From the NCBI RefSeq assembly GCF_024171525.1, contig NZ_JALJZY010000001.1, forward strand, positions 189,510 through 253,509: a DNA stretch of 64,000 nucleotides. The letters run 5' to 3'. Of the stretch, positions 1-7,732 are shown piece after piece. The stretch comes from Neisseriaceae bacterium HSC-16F19 (GTDB lineage Bacteria; Pseudomonadota; Gammaproteobacteria; Burkholderiales; Neisseriaceae). Position 1 is the stretch's first letter. The number at the start of each line of letters is the position of its first letter. A program made the position numbers and the translations under genes. The notes below the pieces were generated by a model. That model was given only the letters and a program-made list of their open reading frames with translations. It was not told the DNA's origin and made no database searches.

Positions 1-585
1 TGCGGCCTGCATGTCGGCAAAAGCCGCGGCCACGTGGGCGCCCCAGCGTGCGGCTGCGGCGGCCACGCTTTCATTATCATCTGTGTGCGGGGGCGGTATC
101 GTGCGTACGGCAGGGCCGTGGGGCGCCAGCGAGGGCGATAATTGCGCCAATAGCTGTGTTACGCCGTGGTAGGCATTCTGCGTGACCACCACCCCCTGTC
201 CGCCGGTACAGGCCTGTGCCATGCGCAAAGCCAAATCATTGGCCTCGCTGCCGGTACAGGTGAGCATCAGGCGGTTCAGGCAGCCCGGGAAATGGGCCAG
301 CAGGGCATCGGCATAATCCAGCACGCCCTGGTCGAGATAGCGGGTGTGGGTGCACAGGGTTTGGGCCTGTTCGGTCATGGCGGCCACAACCCTGGGGTTG
401 CAATGGCCGACCACCGGAACATTATTGTATGCGTCCAAATAGCGCCGGCCTGCGGCATCGGTGAGCCAGACATCTTCGCCGCGCACCGGGGTTAAGGGCT
501 CGTCGTAAAACAGGCGGTAAGCGGGGCCTAAAACTTCGCGCCTTTGCAGCAGGTTGTTGACATCCGTATCGTGTTTGCTTGCCAT
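1..585 (-). CDS. Class-III aminotransferase / phospholyase family, C-terminus off the window
   Basis: This is the first 195 residues of a PLP-dependent fold-type I enzyme. The N-terminal part resembles the ethanolamine-phosphate / phosphohydroxylysine phospholyase branch (ETNPPL/PHYKPL-like) of class-III aminotransferases. Visible features are a YLDAYNNVPVVGHCNP stretch, THTRYLD, and the phosphate-binding TGSEAND motif. The catalytic lysine lies beyond the window edge. I chose the ATG at 585 because AGGA sits 7 nt upstream; an in-frame ATG at 630 is possible but has a weaker site. The APH-type kinase ends 52 bp upstream on the same strand, so the pair probably forms an operon. By family analogy the lyase would act on a phosphorylated amino alcohol made by the kinase. 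The exact substrate is not known, and an ordinary transaminase remains possible. Confidence 0.8.
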   Translation of the reverse strand, partial: MASKHDTDVNNLLQRREVLGPAYRLFYDEPLTPVRGEDVWLTDAAGRRYLDAYNNVPVVGHCNPRVVAAMTEQAQTLCTHTRYLDQGVLDYADALLAHFPGCLNRLMLTCTGSEANDLALRMAQACTGGQGVVVTQNAYHGVTQLLAQLSPSLAPHGPAVRTIPPPHTDDNESVAAAAARWGAHVAAAFADMQAA

Positions 586-636
586 GATGTTTTCCTGGGT
601 GGTATGGCCATTGCGGGTGGGCGTGGTCATGTGTTT

Positions 637-1701
637 TCAAGCGGCGGTATAACCCAGCTCCGACCACCACGCGCGGCAGAGCAGGGCCAAACGCCGTGCT
701 TGGGCATTGCTTCTCATAATATAGGTTTTGTTTTCCGGAAACTGTGCGGCACGCCATTCGGAAATAATGATTCTTTGCAGCCAGCGCGCCAGAATCAGAT
801 GGGGCAGCAAGGCTGTCTCTTGCGCATTTAAAGGCAGAATGCTTTGGTAGCCCGCCACCAGGCGCGCCAGCGCCGGCTGCGGTGCCTGGTTTTCATCCAT
901 GGCATAAGAGGCGGCGATGGCCAGCTCCAGAATACGGGGGCCGTAGCTTAAATCGCCAAAATCCAAGACCCCGGCAATTTTGCCCGGCGCATCGGCATGA
1001 AGCACGGTATTGCTGCGGGACAAATCACCGTGAATCACTTGCTGCGGCAGGCTTTGCAGCGCCGGTAGGGTATTGGCGGCAAAGCGCGGCAGGAATTGCA
1101 GAATCAGCGCCTTGATGTCGTCCTCCGGCAAAATCTGCTCTGCCCACGGCAACAGCTGGCCGATGTGCATGACATCCCACAGGAGCACGCGCTCAAGCGC
1201 CGTATGGTTGAAACCGGCCAATGCCTGTACCAGTTGGGCGGCGGTACGGCCGAACGAATATTGCAAATCATCGTTCATGGCTGCCTGCGCCACCGATGTG
1301 CCTGGCAAAAAGCTGTAGGCGCGCACGGCCAGCGCTGTGCCGTCGTGCCGAATATGGTGATAAACCGCATCTCCCGCTTGGGTGGGCACGGCCACCGGCA
1401 CCGTTACCGGGCAGCCGACCCGCGCCAGCCAGTGCAAAACCTGTACCTGTACGTCGGTTTCGGCGGCGGTTTCGGCGGCATTGATGAATTTCAACACCAT
1501 CTGGCGGCCGTCATCCACATGCAACAGCACATTTTTGTCGCGCTCGCCGCTGAGCCATTCGGCACGGGCTGTCCAACCGTAAACCGCATGCGCCAACTGC
1601 ACGCTTTCCTCCAAGGAAACATCGGGTACGGCCTGCATCAATACCTTGCTGGCTTCTTGGAAATTATGGGGGGCTTCGGTGGATGTGTGCGGGCCTGCCA
1701 T
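637..1701 (-). CDS. APH-family small-molecule kinase (hydroxylysine-kinase-like)
   Basis: This 354-residue protein has the aminoglycoside phosphotransferase / homoserine kinase fold. The catalytic Brenner motif HGDLSRSN is followed by the metal-binding DFGDLSYGP, both in the C-terminal half. The family phosphorylates hydroxyls of small metabolites such as choline, homoserine, hydroxylysine or ethanolamine. Its position upstream of a class-III phospholyase-like aminotransferase suggests a two-step kinase-lyase route for an amino alcohol; this is inferred from context. The start is uncertain: ATG at 1701 is used here, with in-frame ATGs at 1749 and 1782. None has a strong ribosome-binding site. 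Confidence 0.75.
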   Translation of the reverse strand: MAGPHTSTEAPHNFQEASKVLMQAVPDVSLEESVQLAHAVYGWTARAEWLSGERDKNVLLHVDDGRQMVLKFINAAETAAETDVQVQVLHWLARVGCPVTVPVAVPTQAGDAVYHHIRHDGTALAVRAYSFLPGTSVAQAAMNDDLQYSFGRTAAQLVQALAGFNHTALERVLLWDVMHIGQLLPWAEQILPEDDIKALILQFLPRFAANTLPALQSLPQQVIHGDLSRSNTVLHADAPGKIAGVLDFGDLSYGPRILELAIAASYAMDENQAPQPALARLVAGYQSILPLNAQETALLPHLILARWLQRIIISEWRAAQFPENKTYIMRSNAQARRLALLCRAWWSELGYTAA

Positions 1702-1836
1702 GGTGGGAATCCGGTTTGTCAGAGCATCTTTAAAATCAAGCCTGCCCATTTGGGATGTCTGCCGCCCTGCGGGCAGTATCATGCAGACGCTTGCCGGGCA
1801 TGTCTTGATTCACTGTATGGATGCAGTATAGGCATC

Positions 1837-1848
1837 ATGATGCATCAT
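1837..1848. promoter_or_regulatory. 12-bp perfect palindrome upstream of the kinase gene
   Basis: ATGATGCATCAT is a perfect palindrome in an AT-rich stretch about 135 bp upstream of the kinase start. It could be an operator for the kinase-lyase pair, but no regulator gene is nearby and chance is not excluded. Confidence 0.25.
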
Positions 1849-1934
1849 AATCAATCATTTTCACATTTTAAAAGACGCCTGATTTGCGGCAGCTAATGTC
1901 CTGAAACACGGTGTCGTACCATGGCGATAGCAAC

Positions 1935-1970
1935 AAAAAAAAGCGCAAGTCACCGACTTGCGCTTTTTTT
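1935..1970 (-). terminator. Intrinsic terminator of carB
   Basis: An 11-bp stem AAGCGCAAGTC / GACTTGCGCTT with loop ACC is flanked by A and T runs, so it could work on both strands. It lies directly downstream of the carB stop. An uptake sequence (1969-1980) abuts it. Confidence 0.85.
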
Positions 1971-1980
1971 CAGGCAGCCT

Positions 1981-4900
1981 TTACTGCTTGTGCAAACGGC
2001 CGTGCAATTCCTGCACGCTGTATACGCCGAGGTTGTTCATACTCTTCACCCCTTCGCTCATGGCTTCGCCGCCGGCCACGGTGGTGTATTGCGGCACGCG
2101 TTGGGTGAGGGAAGTGCGGCGGATGCTGTGGCTGTCGGCCACCGATTGTGCGTCACTGCCCACGGTGTTCACCACCACGGCAATCTCGCCGTTTTTGATG
2201 GCATCCACAATATGCGGGCGGCCTTCGAGCACTTTGTTGACCACCTGCACGGTAATGCCCTGTTCGGCCAGATAAGCCGCGGTGCCGCGGGTGGCGCATA
2301 CGCCATAGCCCAATGAAAGGAAGTTTTGCACGGTTTTCACAATCAGGGCTTTGTCTTCGTCGCGCACGGCGATAAACACTTTACCGGTGGCGGGCATGCG
2401 CTCGCCGGCGCCGAGCTGGGCTTTCAGATAGGCTTCGGAGAAGGTTTCGCCCACGCCCATCACTTCGCCGGTGGAGCGCATTTCGGGGCCGAGAATGGTA
2501 TCCACGCCGGGGAATTTGATAAACGGGAACACGGCTTCTTTTACGGCGTAGAAATCGGGAATCACTTCTTTTTCAACGCCTTGCTCTTTCAGGCTGATGC
2601 CCGCCATGGCGCGCGCGCCCACTTTGGCCAGCGGCACGGAAGTGGCTTTGGAAACGAAAGGCACGGTGCGCGAAGCACGCGGGTTCACTTCCAGCACGAA
2701 CACTACGCCGTCTTGCACGGCAAACTGCACGTTCATCAGGCCGACTACGTCCAGCGCATAGGCCATGGCTTTGGTTTGGCGGCGGATTTCGTCTTGGATT
2801 TCTTCGGAGAGCGAATACGGCGGCAGCGAACAGCCGGAATCGCCGGAGTGGATACCGGCCTGCTCGACGTGCTGCATAATGCCGCCAATCACCACGTCTT
2901 TGCCATCTGAAACGCAGTCCACGTCCACTTCGATGGCGTTGTTCAGGAAGAAATCCAGCAGCACGGGGCTGTCTTCGGAAACCTGCACCGCTTCGCGCAT
3001 ATATTTTTGCAGCTGCTCTTGAGTATGCACCACCTGCATGGCGCGGCCGCCCAAAACGTAAGACGGGCGCACCACCAGCGGGTAGCCGATTTCTTCGGCC
3101 AGCACCAACGCTTCTTCTTCGTTGCGCGCGGTGCGGTTGGGCGGCTGGCGCAAACCGAGGTCGTTGAGCACTTTTTGGAAGCGTTCGCGGTCTTCGGCGG
3201 CGTCAATGGAATCAGCGGAGGTGCCGATGATGTTGACGCCGTTTTCCACCAGCGCGTTGGCAAGTTTGAGCGGGGTTTGGCCGCCGTAATGCACAATCAC
3301 GCCCCACGGGTTTTCGGTGCGCACGATTTCCAACACGTCTTCCAGCGTGAGCGGCTCGAAATAGAGGCGGTCGGAAGTGTCGAAATCGGTGGACACGGTT
3401 TCGGGGTTGCAGTTGACCATAATGGTTTCAAAACCGCTTTCGCGCAGCGCCAGCGCCGCGTGCACACAGCAATAGTCAAACTCGATGCCCTGGCCGATGC
3501 GGTTGGGGCCGCCGCCCAAAATCATCACTTTCTTGTTTTCAGACGGCCTTGCTTCGCATTCTTCTTCATAAGTGGAATACAGATACGCGGTGTCGGACTG
3601 GAACTCAGCCGCGCAGGTATCCACGCGTTTGTACACGGGGTGCAGCTTCAGGCCGTAGCGGTGGGCACGCACTTCTTTTTCACTCGCATTCAGCAATTGT
3701 GCCAAACGTTTGTCGGAAAAGCCTTTGCGTTTCAAGCGGCGCAAGGTTTCGTAATCCAAATCAGCCAACAGGCCGTCTGAAACTTTTTGCTCTTCTTTAA
3801 TAATGTCTTCGATTTGCGCCAAAAACCACGGGTCGATGGCACAGATTTCGTGAATTTCGGCAATGGTAAAGCCCGCGCGGAAGGCGTCGGCCACATACAG
3901 AATGCGCTCGGGGCCGGGGTTGGCCAGCTCGCGGCGGATTTCGGCCTTGTCTTCAGTTTTCGGGTTGAAGCCGCACAGGCCGGTTTCCAAGCCGCGCAGG
4001 GCTTTGTGCATGGATTCCTGAATGGTACGCCCCATCGCCATCACTTCGCCCACCGATTTCATTTGTGTGGTTAAGCGGTCGTCGGCGGCAGGGAATTTTT
4101 CAAAGGCAAAACGCGGGATTTTGGTGACCACATAATCGATGCTCGGCTCGAACGACGCGGGCGTGCGGCCGCCGGTGATGTCGTTGCGCAATTCATCCAG
4201 CGTAAAGCCCACCGCCAGCTTGGCCGCCACTTTGGCAATCGGAAAGCCCGTGGCCTTGGAAGCCAAAGCGGATGAGCGCGACACGCGCGGGTTCATTTCA
4301 ATCACAATCATCTCGCCGTTGGCGGGGTTCACCGCAAACTGCACATTCGAGCCGCCGGTGTCCACGCCGATTTCGCGCAGCACCGCCAAGCTGGCGTTGC
4401 GCATGATTTGGTATTCTTTATCGGTAAGCGTTTGCGCGGGGGCAACGGTGATGGAATCGCCCGTGTGCACGCCCATGGGGTCGAAGTTTTCGATAGAACA
4501 GATGATGATGCAGTTGTCGTTTTTATCGCGCACCACTTCCATTTCATACTCTTTCCAGCCGAGTACGGACTGCTCAATCAGCAATTCATGCGTGGGCGAA
4601 GCATCGAAACCGCGTTCGCAAATCGCCATAAACTCATCGCGGTTGTAGGCAATGCCGCCGCCCGAACCGCCCATGGTAAACGACGGGCGAATCAGCGTGG
4701 GAAAGCCCACTTGTTCCTGCGCCGCCAGCGCCTCGTTCATGGTGTGGCACACAAACGATTTCGGGCAAGAGAGGCCGATTTTTTCCATCGCTTCTTTAAA
4801 GCGACCGCGGTCTTCGGCTTTGTCAATCGCGTCTTCCGTGGCACCAATCAGCTCGACGTTATACTTCGCCAGCACGCCGTTGCGCGCCAAATCCAGCGCA

Positions 4901-5193
4901 CAGTTCAGCGCCGTTTGGCCGCCCATGGTCGGCAGCACCGCATCGGGGCGCTCTTTGGCGATAATCTTTTCAACGGTTTGCCACATAATCGGCTCGATGT
5001 AGGTTACATCGGCCATTTCCGGGTCGGTCATAATGGTGGCGGGGTTGGAATTGACGAGAATGACTTTATAGCCCTCCTCGCGCAAAGCCTTGCACGCCTG
5101 CGCGCCGGAGTAGTCGAATTCGCAGGCCTGGCCGATGACGATGGGGCCGGCGCCGATGATGAGGATGGATTTTAGGTCGGTACGTTTGGGCAT
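1981..5193 (-). CDS. carB: Carbamoyl-phosphate synthase, large subunit
   Basis: This is the full-length 1070-residue large subunit. It makes carbamoyl phosphate from bicarbonate, two ATP and ammonia channelled from CarA, feeding pyrimidine and arginine synthesis. The N-terminus has the GAGPIVIGQACEFDYSG nucleotide-binding signature, and the second ATP-grasp half repeats it as GGGPNRIGQGIEFDYCC. The C-terminal 130 residues form the allosteric MGS-like domain. carA lies on the same strand but 2.5 kb upstream, separated by leuE, a transposase and repeats. A small AT-rich gene ends 34 bp upstream of the carB start and may be co-transcribed. The coding sequence contains no sign of damage. Confidence 0.98.
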   Translation of the reverse strand: MPKRTDLKSILIIGAGPIVIGQACEFDYSGAQACKALREEGYKVILVNSNPATIMTDPEMADVTYIEPIMWQTVEKIIAKERPDAVLPTMGGQTALNCALDLARNGVLAKYNVELIGATEDAIDKAEDRGRFKEAMEKIGLSCPKSFVCHTMNEALAAQEQVGFPTLIRPSFTMGGSGGGIAYNRDEFMAICERGFDASPTHELLIEQSVLGWKEYEMEVVRDKNDNCIIICSIENFDPMGVHTGDSITVAPAQTLTDKEYQIMRNASLAVLREIGVDTGGSNVQFAVNPANGEMIVIEMNPRVSRSSALASKATGFPIAKVAAKLAVGFTLDELRNDITGGRTPASFEPSIDYVVTKIPRFAFEKFPAADDRLTTQMKSVGEVMAMGRTIQESMHKALRGLETGLCGFNPKTEDKAEIRRELANPGPERILYVADAFRAGFTIAEIHEICAIDPWFLAQIEDIIKEEQKVSDGLLADLDYETLRRLKRKGFSDKRLAQLLNASEKEVRAHRYGLKLHPVYKRVDTCAAEFQSDTAYLYSTYEEECEARPSENKKVMILGGGPNRIGQGIEFDYCCVHAALALRESGFETIMVNCNPETVSTDFDTSDRLYFEPLTLEDVLEIVRTENPWGVIVHYGGQTPLKLANALVENGVNIIGTSADSIDAAEDRERFQKVLNDLGLRQPPNRTARNEEEALVLAEEIGYPLVVRPSYVLGGRAMQVVHTQEQLQKYMREAVQVSEDSPVLLDFFLNNAIEVDVDCVSDGKDVVIGGIMQHVEQAGIHSGDSGCSLPPYSLSEEIQDEIRRQTKAMAYALDVVGLMNVQFAVQDGVVFVLEVNPRASRTVPFVSKATSVPLAKVGARAMAGISLKEQGVEKEVIPDFYAVKEAVFPFIKFPGVDTILGPEMRSTGEVMGVGETFSEAYLKAQLGAGERMPATGKVFIAVRDEDKALIVKTVQNFLSLGYGVCATRGTAAYLAEQGITVQVVNKVLEGRPHIVDAIKNGEIAVVVNTVGSDAQSVADSHSIRRTSLTQRVPQYTTVAGGEAMSEGVKSMNNLGVYSVQELHGRLHKQ

Positions 5194-5227
5194 TTTGGGT
5201 CTTTCTTATCGGTTTATTGTAGAAATC

Positions 5228-5791
5228 TCAGGCTGCTTGGGCATAAATAAAGGCATTGGCCGTAAACTGCATCACATCAGACTTAAATGGATGCTTGTCC
5301 ATGGTGACGCGTTTTGTCTGCTCGGGCAGCGGTTGTGTTTTGTGGAAATAGCGGTCAATTAAAAACAGTTTCATCTCATTACGGTCGTCTGCATTTTGAA
5401 AATGCAAGCTCAATGCCTGATCAATGCTGGCACCATCGACATTGGCTTTTAGGTGACGCAGATTTTTCATTTTGTTTTTATTTAAAAATACTTCATCGTC
5501 ACAGCTTACCGACTGTATCAATTGCCAAAACGGTTCGCTTTGCATATGGTAAAACGGTTGCGCCAAATTAATGGTATGCGGTGTTTTCACATACTCATAC
5601 CAAGTTATTTCAAACTGGCGTTCCAAATCATACGAAATTGGGATGGCCGTACCGTTTAATTGCTGCTTGGCAAACAGTTCAATCAGAGCCAGCAACAAAA
5701 CAGGTTTGTGCGGGGCCTCTCCCAAAACAGGATGTTTGGCACAGTTTAATCGGTCGAAACATTGGATATAGTATGCCAGCGAATGTCTCAT
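5228..5791 (-). CDS. Orphan protein resembling the domain preceding HNH in McrA-like endonucleases
   Basis: This 187-residue protein carries APHKPVLLLALIELF (about residues 26-40) and HMQSEPFW (82-89). The same pattern occurs in the DNA-recognition or sulfur-binding-like domain that precedes the HNH nuclease in ScoMcrA-type restriction proteins. No HNH or other nuclease motif is visible, so it is either a truncated remnant or a free-standing binding domain. Base composition is clearly AT-richer than its neighbours, which suggests transfer. The C-terminus ends YAQAA-stop inside a degenerate uptake-like sequence. The start is ATG 5791 (5797 also possible); further upstream the frame runs into repeats. 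It lies between the 120-bp tandem repeats and carB. The family assignment is by motif only. Confidence 0.55.
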   Translation of the reverse strand: MRHSLAYYIQCFDRLNCAKHPVLGEAPHKPVLLLALIELFAKQQLNGTAIPISYDLERQFEITWYEYVKTPHTINLAQPFYHMQSEPFWQLIQSVSCDDEVFLNKNKMKNLRHLKANVDGASIDQALSLHFQNADDRNEMKLFLIDRYFHKTQPLPEQTKRVTMDKHPFKSDVMQFTANAFIYAQAA

Positions 5792-5830
5792 GATCATTGG
5801 TCTGTTGGTGATTCGGTAATTTTTCAGCAA

Positions 5831-6158
5831 GCGTAGGTTGGGTTGAAGCGAAGCGTAAACCCAACATTTCACAAATTTTTCGGCTATTGTTAGGTTTATC
5901 AACCCAAGCTACGGCTGCCCCTGCAATAATTGTCTGAAACCTTACAACTTGCGTAGGTTGGGTTGAAGCGAAGCGTAAACCCAACATTCCACAATTCTTT
6001 CGGTTATTGTTGGGTTTGGCAACCCAAGCTACGGCTGCCCCTGCAATAATTGTCTGAAACCTTACAACTTGCGTAGGTTGGGTTGAAGCGAAGCGTAAAC
6101 CCAACATTTCACAATTCTTTCGCTTATTGTTGGGTTTATCAACCCAAGCTACGGCTGT
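5831..6158. repeat. Three tandem 120-bp units of the GTAGGTTGGG palindromic repeat
   Basis: Units start at 5831, 5951 and 6071 with an exact 120-bp period and only a few differences. Each unit has an outer GTAGGTTGGGTT arm and an inverted AACCCAAGCTACG arm around an AT-rich middle, then a spacer ending CTTACAACTT. This is a tandem REP/BIME arrangement directly downstream of the REP-associated transposase. Because 120 is a multiple of three, one frame stays open and gives a spurious 40-residue peptide repeat. Confidence 0.9.
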
Positions 6159-6197
6159 CGCCGGACACATTCTCCGACTTGTGTTTCATTACATCCG

Positions 6198-6725
6198 CTA
6201 TTCACCAAACCTGTCATCCGCATCGGCACTGTCTCCTGCCCAATCTTCCGGCAATATGCCTTGTTCAACATAACGGTGAAACGATGAATACGGCCAATCT
6301 GCAACGCGCGTTACATATCCGTGTTTCACAGGATTGAAATGAATGTAATCAATATGTGCGTTCAAATCCCGCTCATCGCGGATTTGATGCTCCCAATAAC
6401 GCCGCTGCCAAATACCGCGCTCGTTTTTGCGTTGCCGTGCGGCGGATACGGCTTCGATTTTGGGCAAGGCTCGCGAAAATCCGGCCTTAATCATGCGCAG
6501 GCGCATGGGGTAGCTGCTGTCGTTTTCAGGCAGCCTGATTAACAAATGCATATGGTCGGGCAACACGCAAACGGCCACTATTTCAAACGGGTGCTTTTGT
6601 TTCACTGCTTTAACGGCCTGCCGCAGCGAATCGATATAGCGCACCAGCCAATCCTGCTTTCTGTCTTGCAGTGCCAGGGTGAAAAAATAACACCCACCCG
6701 GTGCAAAGCTACGGCGGTATTGCAT
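6198..6725 (-). CDS. REP-associated tyrosine transposase (RAYT, Y1/IS200-like)
   Basis: This 175-residue protein has the TnpA-REP signature. The HUH metal-binding pair is in LPDHMHLL (H58, H60) and the nucleophile tyrosine is Y127 in IDYIHFNPVKHG. The conserved GIWQRRYWEHQIRDERDL block is also intact. Family members nick and process REP palindromes as single strands, and are typically single-copy and flanked by their REPs. Here matching GTAGGTTGGG palindromes lie on both sides (5831-6158 and 6764-6992), and more copies are dispersed across the window. The gene appears complete. An exact uptake sequence (6525-6536) is embedded in the coding region as RLPEN. Confidence 0.93.
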   Translation of the reverse strand: MQYRRSFAPGGCYFFTLALQDRKQDWLVRYIDSLRQAVKAVKQKHPFEIVAVCVLPDHMHLLIRLPENDSSYPMRLRMIKAGFSRALPKIEAVSAARQRKNERGIWQRRYWEHQIRDERDLNAHIDYIHFNPVKHGYVTRVADWPYSSFHRYVEQGILPEDWAGDSADADDRFGE

Positions 6726-6763
6726 GGCAGCCCCCGTTATGTGGTTTGGCAGTTCGCATATAT

Positions 6764-6992
6764 TGGGTTTGGCAACCCAAGCTAGACCTGATTGTTAGCA
6801 AGTGTAGGTTGGGTTGAAGCGGAGCGTAAACCCAACATTCCACAAATTTTTGCGGTTGTTGTTGGGTTTGCAACCCAACCTACGGCGTTATTTTCCAACG
6901 TACCTTAAACTCTTGGCGTAGCTTGGGTCGCGAGACCCAACAACAGGTATCTCAATTTTTTTAGAAATGTTGGGTTTGGCAACCCAACCTAC
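6764..6992. repeat. GTAGGTTGGG-family palindromes upstream of the transposase
   Basis: There is a half-element at 6764-6785, a full inverted pair at about 6803-6883 and another at about 6918-6992. The arms read GTAGGTTGGGTT or GTAGCTTGGGTC and the inverted AACCCAACCTAC. Together with 5831-6158 they bracket the transposase gene. Confidence 0.88.
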
Positions 6993-6996
6993 GGTA

Positions 6997-7644
6997 CTAC
7001 ACCCCCGCCATCCACATATTCACCGCAAAGCCCATAAACATCAGCCCCACCAGCCCCATACAGGCGGCGGAGATGCGGGTGTGGCGGCGGAAGGCGTGGG
7101 TGAGGCCGTGTCCGGCAAATACCAGCACATTCAAATACACAAAGCTAAACAGCTGTAATATCAACGACAAAATCAAAAAGGTCAGCAGCGGGTGCGGATA
7201 GTTCGGGTCGACAAACTGCACGAAAAACGACAGCAAAAACAAAATCGCTTTCGGATTGGTCAGGCTTAAGGCCAGGGCGCGTTTGAAAACATGCTGTACG
7301 GCAGGTTTGGGTGCATCGTGCGCCGATGGCGGCGCATGGCGCAGATGCCATTTTTTCGCCGCGCCGCGTAACAAATTCCAGCCTATCCACGCCAGATACA
7401 GGCCGCCCACCATTTTGATGATGTGAAACAGCTCCGGCACGGCCTTCAGCAGTGCACCGGCGCCCAAGGCAGTGGCCAGCAGCAGCACCGTATCCCCCAC
7501 CAAAATCGCCAGCAGGGCGCGGTAGGCGGGTTTGACACCATATTGCCCGGCTACGGTCAGGCAAAACATGGAGTTGGGGCCGGGCAGCAGGATAATGGCG
7601 GCGGTGCCAATCACGTAGGTGGTCAGGTCGGTAATGCCGAACAT
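6997..7644 (-). CDS. leuE: LysE-family amino-acid exporter, LeuE type
   Basis: This 215-residue protein has about six hydrophobic segments and belongs to the RhtB/LysE superfamily. It keeps the early LLPGPNSMF motif and the LeuE-like block FKRALALSLTNPKAILFLLSFFVQFVD. LeuE exports leucine and related amino acids across the inner membrane. ATG 7644 aligns with the family N-terminus; an in-frame TTG at 7680 would add 12 residues. It starts 89 bp downstream of the carA stop on the same strand and may be read through from carA. Its placement between carA and carB is part of the separated-carAB arrangement. Confidence 0.85.
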   Translation of the reverse strand: MFGITDLTTYVIGTAAIILLPGPNSMFCLTVAGQYGVKPAYRALLAILVGDTVLLLATALGAGALLKAVPELFHIIKMVGGLYLAWIGWNLLRGAAKKWHLRHAPPSAHDAPKPAVQHVFKRALALSLTNPKAILFLLSFFVQFVDPNYPHPLLTFLILSLILQLFSFVYLNVLVFAGHGLTHAFRRHTRISAACMGLVGLMFMGFAVNMWMAGV

Positions 7645-7732
7645 GGTTTCAGGTCGCTTTTGCAGCCCTATGTCGTTCAACTACGAAAGAAAGTGACACG
7701 GGTTTGTGGCAACACTTAGGCTGCCTGAACAC

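Noticed and set aside
4408..5175. Plus-strand open frames within carB
   Set aside because: Antisense shadows of a fully conserved carB; no independent signals.
5831..6158. Possible CRISPR array (regular 120-bp repeats)
   Set aside because: The whole unit including the would-be spacer is repeated, the units contain REP palindromes, and there are no cas genes.
5679..6170. Apparent protein with 40-residue tandem repeats
   Set aside because: It only reflects the 120-bp palindromic DNA repeat, whose length is divisible by three. No start site or ribosome-binding site supports it.
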